A stretch of 64,000 bases of DNA from Nocardioides luteus (GTDB taxonomy: Bacteria > Actinomycetota > Actinomycetes > Propionibacteriales > Nocardioidaceae). A program made the position numbers and the translations under genes. Positions 51,734 through 59,795 of the stretch are shown here, piece after piece. Position 1 is the stretch's first letter; each line of letters begins with the position of its first letter. The stretch covers positions 1 to 64,000 of the forward strand of contig NZ_JZDQ02000007.1 in assembly GCF_000960475.2 (NCBI RefSeq), given 5' to 3'. Under the pieces are notes generated by a model. The model was not told where the DNA came from and did not search any database. It worked only from the letters and a program-made list of their open reading frames with translations.

Positions 51734-52753
51734 ATGAGTAGACGTCTTGCCGACGCAGCCGCCCGCGCCAAGGTCTCCGAGGCGACCGTGAGCCGGGTGC
51801 TCAACGGCAAGCCGGGCGTCTCGGAGGCGACCCGCGAGCGCGTGCTGACCGCTCTCGACGTGCTCGGCTACGAGCGGCCGGTGAAGCTGCGCGGGGAGCG
51901 CGCCAGGCTCGTCGGCCTCGTCCTGCCGGAGCTGCAGAACCCGATCTTCCCGGCGCTCGCCGAGGTCCTCGGCGCCAACCTCGCCCAGCAGGGTCTGACC
52001 CCGGTGCTCTGCACGCAGACCGCCGGTGGCGTGACCGAGTCGGAGTACGTCGACCTGCTCCTCGAGCAGCAGGTGGCCGGCGTGGTCTTCGCCGGCGGCA
52101 CCTATGCCCAGCGCGATGCCGACCACGCCCACTACGACCGCCTGGCCGGGCGCAACCTCCCGGTCGTGCTGATCAACGCGGCCATCGACGATCTGCCGTT
52201 CCCGCGGGTGGTCTGTGACGACGCCGACGCGATGGAGCAGGCTGCCGAGCACCTGCTCGCGCTCGGGCACGAGCGGATCGGCCTGGTGCTCGGTCCGCGC
52301 GACCACGTGCCCTCCGAGCGCAAGCTGGCCGCGTTCCGGGCGGTCTGCGACCGAGCCGGGATCGCGTTCGACGAGGACCTGGTCGTACGCAGCCTCTACT
52401 CCCTCCAGAGCGGGCAGGCCTCCGCGGCGCGGCTGATCGAGGCGGGTGTGACCGGGATCGTCTGTGCCAGCGACCCGCTCGCGCTGGGAGCGGTCAGGGC
52501 CGTACGTCGGGCCCGGCTGTCGACGCCCGCGGACGTGTCCGTGATCGGCTACGACGACTCCGCCTTCATGGCCTGTGCCGACCCGCCCCTCACCACGATC
52601 CGGCAGCCGATCGAGGCGATGGGTCGCGCGGCGGTCGACTTCCTGGTGAGCCAGATCGACGGCACCCTCGGGCCGGTCGACGAGCTGCTCTTCGAGGGGG
52701 AGCTGGTGGTCCGACGGTCGACCGGACCTGCAAAGCAGCGCGCAAAGTCCTGA
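51734..52753 (+). CDS. LacI family transcriptional regulator
   Basis: A 339-residue LacI regulator. The N-terminal DNA-binding domain has RLADAAARAKVSEATVSRVL followed by NGKPGVSEATRERVLTAL (residues 3-40), then the hinge and a periplasmic-binding-like sugar domain with ARLVGLVLPELQNPIFPALA. It is followed on the same strand by an alpha-glucosidase and sugar ABC genes and most likely represses them in the absence of an alpha-glucoside. The motif CTTGCG, found before its own gene and at 52777, is the presumed operator core. Confidence 0.9.
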   Translation: MSRRLADAAARAKVSEATVSRVLNGKPGVSEATRERVLTALDVLGYERPVKLRGERARLVGLVLPELQNPIFPALAEVLGANLAQQGLTPVLCTQTAGGVTESEYVDLLLEQQVAGVVFAGGTYAQRDADHAHYDRLAGRNLPVVLINAAIDDLPFPRVVCDDADAMEQAAEHLLALGHERIGLVLGPRDHVPSERKLAAFRAVCDRAGIAFDEDLVVRSLYSLQSGQASAARLIEAGVTGIVCASDPLALGAVRAVRRARLSTPADVSVIGYDDSAFMACADPPLTTIRQPIEAMGRAAVDFLVSQIDGTLGPVDELLFEGELVVRRSTGPAKQRAKS

Positions 52754-52776
52754 AATTAATTACGCTCTGTCAAGTT

Positions 52777-52785
52777 CTTGCGCAG
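52777..52785 (+). promoter_or_regulatory. CTTGCG box before alpha-glucosidase gene
   Basis: CTTGCGCAG resembles the two boxes before the LacI-type gene and the LacI consensus TTGCGCAA. It stands 85 bases before the GTG start of the alpha-glucosidase. Confidence 0.4.
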
Positions 52786-52869
52786 TTCCTGATGCCGGCT
52801 CTACGGTCTCAGCACGCCGTCACGGTGACGGTCGTCACACGAATGTGAGCTGCTGAGAAGGGAGGGCCC

Positions 52870-54549
52870 GTGACCGCCACGGAACCTCGACAGAGCGAGC
52901 CGGCACCGGCCGCGCTTCCGGTCTTCACGGAGCGCCCGGCCGACTGGTGGCGCTCCGCGGCGATCTACCAGATCTATCCCCGCAGCTTCGCGGACGCCAA
53001 CGGGGACGGCACCGGCGACCTGGCCGGCGTGCGAGCCCACCTGACCTATCTGCGCGACCTCGGGGTGGACGCGATCTGGTTCACGCCGTGGTTCCCCTCG
53101 CCGATGGCCGACGGGGGCTACGACGTGACGGACTACCGCGCGATCGACCCCGTGTTCGGCGACCTCGCCGAGGCCGAGGCGCTCATCCAGGATGCCCTCG
53201 AGCTCGGCATCCGCACGATCATCGACGTCGTCCCCAACCACGTCTCCGACCAGCACCGCTGGTTCCGGGCCGCGGTCGAGGCCGGGCCCGGCGCTCCCGA
53301 GCGCGACCGGTTCTGGTTCCGGGACGGCCGTGGCCCCGGGGGCGAGCAACCGCCCAACGACTGGACCTCGGAGTTCGGCGGTCCCGCCTGGACCCGCCTG
53401 ACCGGACCCGACGGCGTCCCCGAGCAGTGGTACCTGCACCTCTTCTCCGCCGAGCAGCCCGACCTCAACTGGCAGCACGAGGACGTACGCCGCGAGCACG
53501 AGGAGATCCTCCGGTTCTGGTTCGACCGGGCGGTGGCCGGGATCCGGATCGACTCGGCCGCCCTGCTCGCCAAGGACCCGGCTCTCCCCGACGTCCCGGT
53601 CGACCCGCGGCCCGGCGAGCACCCCTACGTCGACCGGGAGGAGCTCCAGGAGATCTACCGCGGCTGGCGGCGGATCGCCCAGGAGTACGGACCCGACCGG
53701 GCCCTCATCGGGGAGGTCTGGCTCCCGGACACCTCCCGGTTCATCCGCTACCTGCGGCCCGGTGTCCTGCACGCGGCGTTCAACTTCGACTTCATGACCG
53801 CGCCGTGGGACGCCACGGCGCTGCGTACCTCCATCGAGACGACGCTGCGGGTGCACGGGGAGGCCGGGGCTCCGGCGACCTGGGTGCTCTCCAACCACGA
53901 CGTCACCCGGCTGGTGACGCGCTACGGTCGCGCCGACACCGCGTTCGCGTTCGAGACCAAGCGCTTCGGTACCCCGACCGATCGCGAGCTCGGAGAGCGG
54001 CGGGCGAGGGCGGCCGCGATGCTCGCGATGGCTCTGCCCGGGGCGTACTACCTCTACCAGGGCGAGGAGCTCGGTCTGGACGAGGCCGACATCCCGCCGG
54101 AGCGGGTGCAGGACCCGATGCACTTCCGCAGCGGTGGCGTCGACCCCGGCCGCGACGGCTGCCGGGTGCCGCTGCCGTGGAGCGGGGACCGGCCTCCGTA
54201 CGGCTTCAGCGCCCCCGGCACCACCACGTGGCTGCCGCAGCCCGAGGGCTGGGCGCGGCTGACGGCGCAGGCGCAGTCGGCCGACCCGCGCTCGATGCTG
54301 TCCCTGCACCGGATGGCGCTGCTGATCCGGCGTACGCATCCCGACCTCGCCACCGGCGACTTCCGCTGGATCGACACGGCTCCCGGGATCCTCGCCTTCC
54401 GCCGCGGTGCGCACTTCGCCTGCGTGGTCAACCTGACCGACGCGCCGGTGGAGCTGCCGCACAGCGACCACGTCTGGCTCGCCAGCTCGCCCCTCGAGGC
54501 CGGCCGGCTCGCCCCCGATGCTGCGGTCTGGCTGCGGCCCACGACCTGA
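52870..54549 (+). CDS. GH13 alpha-glucosidase
   Basis: A 559-residue glycoside hydrolase of family 13 (oligo-1,6-glucosidase/alpha-glucosidase type). WWRSAAIYQIYPRSFADANG at the N-terminus is typical; catalytic residues are D228 (GIRIDSAALL, nucleophile; the usual valine after Asp is Ser), E282 (LIGEVWLP, acid/base) and D344 (LSNHDVTR). There is no signal peptide, so it acts on imported sugars. GTG 52870 follows GGGAGGG. It lies between the LacI gene and the ABC importer, suggesting hydrolysis of imported alpha-glucosides to glucose. Confidence 0.92.
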   Translation: MTATEPRQSEPAPAALPVFTERPADWWRSAAIYQIYPRSFADANGDGTGDLAGVRAHLTYLRDLGVDAIWFTPWFPSPMADGGYDVTDYRAIDPVFGDLAEAEALIQDALELGIRTIIDVVPNHVSDQHRWFRAAVEAGPGAPERDRFWFRDGRGPGGEQPPNDWTSEFGGPAWTRLTGPDGVPEQWYLHLFSAEQPDLNWQHEDVRREHEEILRFWFDRAVAGIRIDSAALLAKDPALPDVPVDPRPGEHPYVDREELQEIYRGWRRIAQEYGPDRALIGEVWLPDTSRFIRYLRPGVLHAAFNFDFMTAPWDATALRTSIETTLRVHGEAGAPATWVLSNHDVTRLVTRYGRADTAFAFETKRFGTPTDRELGERRARAAAMLAMALPGAYYLYQGEELGLDEADIPPERVQDPMHFRSGGVDPGRDGCRVPLPWSGDRPPYGFSAPGTTTWLPQPEGWARLTAQAQSADPRSMLSLHRMALLIRRTHPDLATGDFRWIDTAPGILAFRRGAHFACVVNLTDAPVELPHSDHVWLASSPLEAGRLAPDAAVWLRPTT

Positions 54550-54580
54550 GACCCCACCACAACATCCAGGAGACAGACCC

Positions 54581-55948
54581 ATGAGATCCATTCGGTTGCG
54601 CACCGTCGCGCTCACCGCGGTCGCGGCTGTCGCGTTCGGCTCGCTCGCCGCCTGTGGCGAGACGTCGGACGACGGCGACGGCGTCACCATCACCGTCGAG
54701 GGCTGGCGGCCCGGCGACAAGCAGGCCACGATCGACGCCGTCAAGGCCCAGGCCGCGGCCTTCCACAAGGATCATCCCGACATCACCGTGAAGCCGGTGG
54801 AGTGGCAGTGGAACGCGCAGACGTTCCCCGCCCAGCTCGCCGGTGGCACGCTGCCGATCTCCTTCCGGGTGCCGTTCACCGACACCAAGGGCCTGGTCGA
54901 GCGTGGCCAGGTCGCCGACGTCGACGCCGAGATCCGCGAGCTGCCCTACTTCGACAAGCTCAACCCGAACGTGCTGGCCGCGGCGCAGGGCACCGACGGC
55001 AAGGTCTACGGCCTGCCCTCGGACGTCTACGCCAACGCGCTCCACTACAACCGCGACCTGTTCACGAAGGCCGGCCTCGACCCGGACAAGCCGCCGACGA
55101 CGTGGGAGGAGCTGCGCGCCGCCGCCAAGCAGATCCATGACCGGACCGGTGCCACCGGGTACGCAGAGATGACCACCTCCAACACCGGCGGCTGGATCCT
55201 CACCACGCTGACCTACGCCCTCGGTGGCCGGATGGAGACGCAGGACGGCGACACGTTCACCGCCACCGTCGACAACCCGCAGGCCGAGCAGGCGCTGCAG
55301 CTGCTGCACGACATGCGCTGGACCGACGAGTCGTTCTCGGGCAACACCGCCTACGACTGGGCCGGCATCAACCAGGCGTTCGCGGCGGGGAAGGTCGGGA
55401 TGTTCATCAGCGGCTCCGACGTCTACAACGCGCTCGTCACCACCTCGGCGATCGACCCGAAGACGTACGGGCTGACCGCGGTCCCGCTGGGCGACTCCGC
55501 CGACGCCGGCGTGCTCGGCGGCGGGTCGGTCAACGTGGTCAGCGCCAAGGCCAGCGACGCGGAGGCCGAGGCGGCGGTGGCCTGGGCCGACTTCTTCCGG
55601 GTCCGCAAGTACACCGACGAGTCGGCGGCCGTAGCCGACGCGAAGACCCAGACCGCGGCCGACCAGCCCGTCGGGACGCCGACCTTCCCGATCTTCGACG
55701 AGGCCTCGTACACCACCTACCAGGGCTGGGTGAAGGACTACGTCAACGTCCCGCTGGAGCAGATGAGCGGCTACACCTCGCGGATGTTCGACCTCTCGCT
55801 CATCGCCGAGCCGCCCGCGCAGACCCAGGCCGTGTACGGCGCGCTGGACCCGGTCGTGCAGAAGGTGCTCAGCGACGAGGACGCCGACATCGCCGCACTG
55901 CTGAAGGACGCCGACGCCTCGGTGCAGCAGATCCTGGACAAGGGCTGA
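54581..55948 (+). CDS. sugar ABC solute-binding lipoprotein
   Basis: A 455-residue solute-binding protein of the MalE-like family (SBP_bac_1). The lipobox LAAC (C25) ends the signal peptide. KVYGLPSDVYANALHYNRDL and YGLTAVPLGDS are characteristic. It is expected to capture an alpha-glucoside or maltooligosaccharide at the outer face of the membrane for the permeases at 55951 and 56913. ATG 54581 is 31 bases after the alpha-glucosidase stop, with CCAGGAG-like AGGAGA upstream. Confidence 0.9.
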   Translation: MRSIRLRTVALTAVAAVAFGSLAACGETSDDGDGVTITVEGWRPGDKQATIDAVKAQAAAFHKDHPDITVKPVEWQWNAQTFPAQLAGGTLPISFRVPFTDTKGLVERGQVADVDAEIRELPYFDKLNPNVLAAAQGTDGKVYGLPSDVYANALHYNRDLFTKAGLDPDKPPTTWEELRAAAKQIHDRTGATGYAEMTTSNTGGWILTTLTYALGGRMETQDGDTFTATVDNPQAEQALQLLHDMRWTDESFSGNTAYDWAGINQAFAAGKVGMFISGSDVYNALVTTSAIDPKTYGLTAVPLGDSADAGVLGGGSVNVVSAKASDAEAEAAVAWADFFRVRKYTDESAAVADAKTQTAADQPVGTPTFPIFDEASYTTYQGWVKDYVNVPLEQMSGYTSRMFDLSLIAEPPAQTQAVYGALDPVVQKVLSDEDADIAALLKDADASVQQILDKG

Positions 55949-55950
55949 GC

Positions 55951-56913
55951 GTGACCGCCGACATGTCCCGGGTGGGCGGGCCGGCCCTCGTGCGAGGGCC
56001 GGCTCGCCGGCGTACGTCTGTCGCCGTGCTCGCGAGGTGGTGGCGCGGCGGCGCGGCGACCCTCGTCTTCCTGCTGCCGATGCTCCTGGTCTTCGGGCTG
56101 TTCTCGTGGTGGCCGATCGCCCGGACCGTGGTGATGAGCGTGCAGGACACCAACCTCGTCGGGCCGGCGGAGTGGGTGGGCCTGGACAACTTCCGCACGG
56201 TGCTCGCCGACCCGCTGCTGCCGGTGGCGTTGCGCAACACGGCGGTCTTCGCGGGCATCGCGTTCGTCGTCGGATATCCGGTCCCGCTGGTCATGGCCGT
56301 GGTCTTCAGCTCGCTGCGAAGGCTCCGAGGGCTCTACGCGGGCCTGGCCTATCTGCCCGTCGTGGTGCCGCCCGCGGTGGCGGTGCTGCTGTGGAAGACG
56401 TTCTACGACGCCTCCCCGGACGGTGTCTTCAACACCGTGCTGGGGTGGGTCGGTCTCGGACCGGTGCCGTGGCTGGAGTCGGCGTCCTGGGTGCTGCCCT
56501 CGCTGGTGATGGAGGCGACCTGGGCCGCGGCCGGCGGCACGGTGATCATCTATCTCGCCGCGCTGACCTCGGTGCCGCAGGAGCTCTACGACGCCGCCTC
56601 GGCCGACGGCGCGGGCGTGCTCGGCAAGATCTGGCACGTCACCCTGCCGCACCTGCGCCCGGTGCTGCTGATCACCCTGATCCTGCAGATCATCGGCACC
56701 GCCCAGGTCTTCCTCGAGCCCTACCTGTTCACCGGCGGCGGCCCCTCGCACGCCTCGCTGACGCTGCTTCTGCTGATCTACGAGTACGCCTTCGGCAGCA
56801 CGACCGGTGGCGGCGCCTACGGCCCGGCGACCGCGCTGAGCCTGATGATGGCGGTCGGCCTGGCGCTGCTGTCGTGGGCCTACTTCCGGCTGACGCGCGG
56901 ATGGAGCGACTGA
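55951..56913 (+). CDS. sugar ABC permease, MalF type
   Basis: A 320-residue inner-membrane permease with six helices. The first follows a basic stretch (RGPARRRTSVAVLARWWRGG), and the EAA loop is LYDAASADGAGVLGKIWHVTLPHL. GTG 55951 starts two bases after the binding protein stop; ATG 55963 is possible. It overlaps the next permease gene by one base (TGATG). The operon has no ATP-binding subunit; in many actinobacteria such importers share the MsiK ATPase encoded elsewhere. Confidence 0.88.
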   Translation: MTADMSRVGGPALVRGPARRRTSVAVLARWWRGGAATLVFLLPMLLVFGLFSWWPIARTVVMSVQDTNLVGPAEWVGLDNFRTVLADPLLPVALRNTAVFAGIAFVVGYPVPLVMAVVFSSLRRLRGLYAGLAYLPVVVPPAVAVLLWKTFYDASPDGVFNTVLGWVGLGPVPWLESASWVLPSLVMEATWAAAGGTVIIYLAALTSVPQELYDAASADGAGVLGKIWHVTLPHLRPVLLITLILQIIGTAQVFLEPYLFTGGGPSHASLTLLLLIYEYAFGSTTGGGAYGPATALSLMMAVGLALLSWAYFRLTRGWSD

Positions 56914-57781
56914 TGAGCTTCGTCTCCTCCCTCGACCGGCGGCGTACGTCGGTGCGCTGGGGTGTCCGCGGTGTGCAGCTGGTGACGCTCCTGGTGCTGA
57001 CGGTCGTCTGCCTCGGGCCGCTGCTGTGGCTGGCGAAGTCGGCGGTACCCCCACCCAGGACACCCTGCGCTCGCCGATCGCGCTGTGGCCGAACGGCCCC
57101 GACCTCTCGATCCTGTCGCAGGCGTGGACGGAGCTGGGCCTGTCGTCCTACCTGGTCAACACGGTGATCATCGCGGCGGGCTCGTGGGCCGTCCAGGTGC
57201 TGGTCGCCACGACCGCGGGCTACGCGCTCTCGGTGCTGCGCCCGCGGCTGGGCCGGGTCCTCTACGGTGCGGTGCTCGCCACCATGTTCGTGCCGATCGT
57301 GCTCCTGCTCGTCCCGCTCTACCTCACCGTGCTGAGCCTGCCGGTCGTGCACTGGTCGCTGGTCGGGACGTACGCCGGGGCCTTCCTGCCCGCGGGCGCC
57401 TCGGCGTTCAACGTGGTGCTCATGAAGCGCTTCTTCGACAGCCTTCCCCGCGAGATCCTGGACGCCGCCCGGATCGACGGCGCCGGGCCGTACCGGCTCT
57501 TCTGGTCGGTCGTCCTGCCGATGTCACGGCCGGTGCTCGGGGTGGTCTCGGTCTTCGCGGTGCTCGCCGCGTGGAAGGACTTCATCTGGCCGCTGATCGT
57601 CCTGCCGGACCCGGCCAAGCAGCCGATCGCGGTGCGGCTGCCGTCGATCGCGCCGGCCACCGACCTCTCCGTCCTGCTCGCGGCGATGGCGATCTCGGCG
57701 GCGCTCCCGATCGTCTTCTTCCTCCTCTTCCAGCGGCTCTTCCTGCGCAGCGAGGGTCTGGAGGGTGCGGTGAAGGGATAG
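56913..57781 (+). pseudogene. sugar ABC permease, MalG type, with one-base frameshift
   Basis: A MalG-like permease of about 290 residues whose reading frame breaks near 57046. ATG 56913 starts MSFVSSLDRRRTSVRW and the first helix VTLLVLTVVCLGPLLWLAKSAV; the next segment TPTQDTLRSPIALWP lies in another frame from 57047 on. Adding one G between 57046 and 57047 (GTACC to GTGACC) restores the usual W(L)xKxSxTPTQDTL context. The rest, including the EAA loop REILDAARIDGAGPYRLFWS, is intact to 57781. It is either a recent loss of function or a sequencing error in a C-rich stretch. Confidence 0.85.
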
Positions 57782-57800
57782 GGATGTCGCGCCGGCGGGC

Positions 57801-58739
57801 TCAGGCGGGCAGCGGAAGCACCTCGACGGGGCAGTCCGCCTCGCGGAGCAGCGCCCGGGTCACGCCACCCAGGTGCGGGAACGCGTTGAGATGCGCTGCG
57901 CGCCCGACGACGAGGAGCCGGGCGGCGTCGGCGGCGGCGACGAGCGCGTCCGCGGGGGCGTCCGCGACGACGCGGCGCTCCAGCGGCGTCCCGGCGGTCT
58001 CGGGGGCGTGTGCCCGGGCCGTGCGGATGAGGTCGTCGACGTACGCCTCCGCGCGCAGCGTCCAGTCGCGGGTGGTGGCGTGGTCGGCCAGCTCGGCGCC
58101 CATGGCCATCAGCTCGAGACCGTAGAGGACGGTGACCGGTTCGTTGAGGCGGTTCGCCTCCTCCAGGGCGTAGGTCAGCAGCTGCTCGTCGGTCTTGTCG
58201 CCGCTGACGCCCACGACGATCCCGGTGCGTCCGTCGGCCGACCAGGCCTCGGGGACCACGGTCACCGGGCAGCCGGCATGTGCCGTGATGCGAGCCGAGG
58301 TGGACCCGGTGAACACCCGGTGCACGCGGGAGAACCGTCGGCGCTGGAGGACGACACGGTAGGCGCCTTCCGACTCCTTGATCAGTGCATGGGCCGCGTG
58401 GCCACGCACCAGCTCGCCGGAGACCTCGACCTTGCCGTCGACGACCTTGCGGGCGATCTCGATGGCGTCGCGGAGCAGCTGACCGGCGACCCGTCCGACC
58501 GCGGAGTCGTCGATGATCAGCGACCGCGGCTGCATCGCGCCGGGAAGTCCGAGGATCGGGTCGCCGAAGAGGACGTTGGCCTGGTGGACGTGGACGATCC
58601 GCAGCGGGTGGCCGCACGTGGCGGCCAGACGGCCGGCGTGCTCCAGCAGGGCGGTCTCCGAGGACGGGTCGAGGGTGCCGACGACGATGGGCTCGGCGCC
58701 GACGGGCGCGGAGCCGGTGGGCGTGGACGGCGTGGTCAT
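57801..58739 (-). CDS. tandem universal stress protein
   Basis: A 312-residue protein with two UspA domains (about 15-150 and 170-312). The second domain ends LLVVGRAAHLNAFPHLGGVT, a weak version of the ATP-binding GxxGx9G(S/T) motif; the first has VVLQRRRFSRVHRVFTGSTS, also atypical. Tandem USPs of actinobacteria often belong to the DosR hypoxia regulon. ATG 58739 overlaps the neighbouring small secreted gene by 4 bases, and the gene lies 20 bases from the ABC permease end, convergent with it. It is part of the stress island with CBS and arginine deiminase genes. Confidence 0.82.
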   Translation of the reverse strand: MTTPSTPTGSAPVGAEPIVVGTLDPSSETALLEHAGRLAATCGHPLRIVHVHQANVLFGDPILGLPGAMQPRSLIIDDSAVGRVAGQLLRDAIEIARKVVDGKVEVSGELVRGHAAHALIKESEGAYRVVLQRRRFSRVHRVFTGSTSARITAHAGCPVTVVPEAWSADGRTGIVVGVSGDKTDEQLLTYALEEANRLNEPVTVLYGLELMAMGAELADHATTRDWTLRAEAYVDDLIRTARAHAPETAGTPLERRVVADAPADALVAAADAARLLVVGRAAHLNAFPHLGGVTRALLREADCPVEVLPLPA

Positions 58740-58939
58740 GCCATCACGCACTCGTGGTCGGTGAAGCCGTGGAAGCCCTGGTGCATGCCCGGGTTGTGCG
58801 TGCCGCTGAACCCGACGTCCTGGGCGCAGTGGACGACGTGCTCGCCGAACTCACGCCCGTCGGCGGCCGCGGCCGGTGACGGGAGGGCGAGTGCGGTGCC
58901 GGCCGCTGCGGCGGCCGCGAAGATCAGGATGCGGTTCAT
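58736..58939 (-). CDS. small secreted protein
   Basis: A 67-residue protein with a Sec signal peptide (NRILIFAAAAAAGTALALPS, cleavage near AAAADG at residue 26). The mature part of about 41 residues contains HVVHCAQDVGFSGTHNPGMH and ends with a second Cys (HECVMA), so one disulfide is possible; histidines are frequent. I know no family. It overlaps the universal stress protein start (ATGA) and lies 7 bases after the CBS gene, which puts it in the same operon. Confidence 0.68.
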   Translation of the reverse strand: MNRILIFAAAAAAGTALALPSPAAAADGREFGEHVVHCAQDVGFSGTHNPGMHQGFHGFTDHECVMA

Positions 58940-58946
58940 GGTGAGA

Positions 58947-59570
58947 TCACTCCTCGGAGGTCGGGGTTTCTGACTGGTCGATGCGCACGCGGGTTACGCC
59001 GGCGACGGTGGCTGCGGCGCTCTCGGCCAGGGCACGGTCCTTCGGTGTCTCCGGTCCGGTGATCACGACGCTCCCGTCGGCGACCGCGACGAGCCAGTCC
59101 GGGTGACCGAGCTTGCTGACGAGCGCGGTCAGCTCCCGGTCCAGGGTGTCGTCGTCGCGAGCCAGGGCGGCGGTCACGTCGCTTCTGCTGACGACACCCA
59201 CAAGTGCCTCGTCGTCGTCGAGGACCGGCAGGCTCTTCAGCCCCCGCTGCGCCATGATGTCCACCGCGACGGACACCTCGGCGTTCGCGCGGACGGCGAC
59301 CGTCACCGGGGTCATCACGTCCTCGACGTACGCCGGTGGTCGATCGGTCACGGGCTCCGGCGGGAGCACGTGGGCGCGCGGGTCGGGCAGGACACGGTCG
59401 CGGATCAGGTCGATCTCGGCGACGACGCCGCAGAGCCGGTCCGCCGACGTCACCACCGGCATCGCCGTGATGTGGTGGTCGCGGAGCAGGGCGAGCGCCT
59501 CCCGGACGGGAGTGTGCCTTCGGGCGGTGACCGGCGACGTGGTCATGATCTCTCGGACGAGCATGCCCAT
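58947..59570 (-). CDS. CBS-domain protein with C-terminal BON domain
   Basis: A 207-residue protein: two CBS domains, starting MLVREIMTTSPVTARRHTPV and YVEDVMTPVTVAVRANAEVS, then a BON-like segment (DWLVAVADGSVVITGPETP, then VAGVTRVRIDQ). CBS pairs bind adenosine nucleotides; BON domains bind membranes or lipids. Related CBS proteins, such as Hrp1 of mycobacteria, belong to the hypoxia regulon. ATG 59570 is used, with ATG 59564 as an alternative. It is first in the operon with the small secreted and universal stress protein genes and is divergent from the arginine permease gene. Confidence 0.8.
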   Translation of the reverse strand: MGMLVREIMTTSPVTARRHTPVREALALLRDHHITAMPVVTSADRLCGVVAEIDLIRDRVLPDPRAHVLPPEPVTDRPPAYVEDVMTPVTVAVRANAEVSVAVDIMAQRGLKSLPVLDDDEALVGVVSRSDVTAALARDDDTLDRELTALVSKLGHPDWLVAVADGSVVITGPETPKDRALAESAAATVAGVTRVRIDQSETPTSEE

Positions 59571-59637
59571 CACCGCCGGGAGTGTTCGATCGTCATGCGG
59601 CGAGCCTCCTCCGGCGGGCGGGGGCGGGCATGAGTGC

Positions 59638-59680
59638 AAGGTCCTGCGGCCAAGAGACCTTCGGCCCGCCGCAGGACCTT
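59638..59680. promoter_or_regulatory. inverted repeat in divergent stress promoter region
   Basis: AAGGTCCTGCGGC (59638-59650) and GCCGCAGGACCTT (59668-59680) are perfectly complementary; the 17-base spacer and the right side contain GACCTTCGGCCC and GGACCTTCGTC, which look like DosR/NarL-type boxes. The site could control both the CBS/USP operon and the arginine operon. Confidence 0.5.
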
Positions 59681-59795
59681 CGTCATCGTCTCCACGGACG
59701 AACGTCGGCGCGGTCGGGACCCGGCGGCTCTCGTTGCCGCGTCCTCGGCCGGGATGTGCTGGATCCGTCCGTGACCCACAACGAAGGAGAGGGCC

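Noticed and set aside
57026..57781. A complete permease starting at GTG 57026
   Set aside because: This frame would lack the first membrane helix, which lies in another frame just upstream from ATG 56913. A frameshifted gene explains the sequence better.
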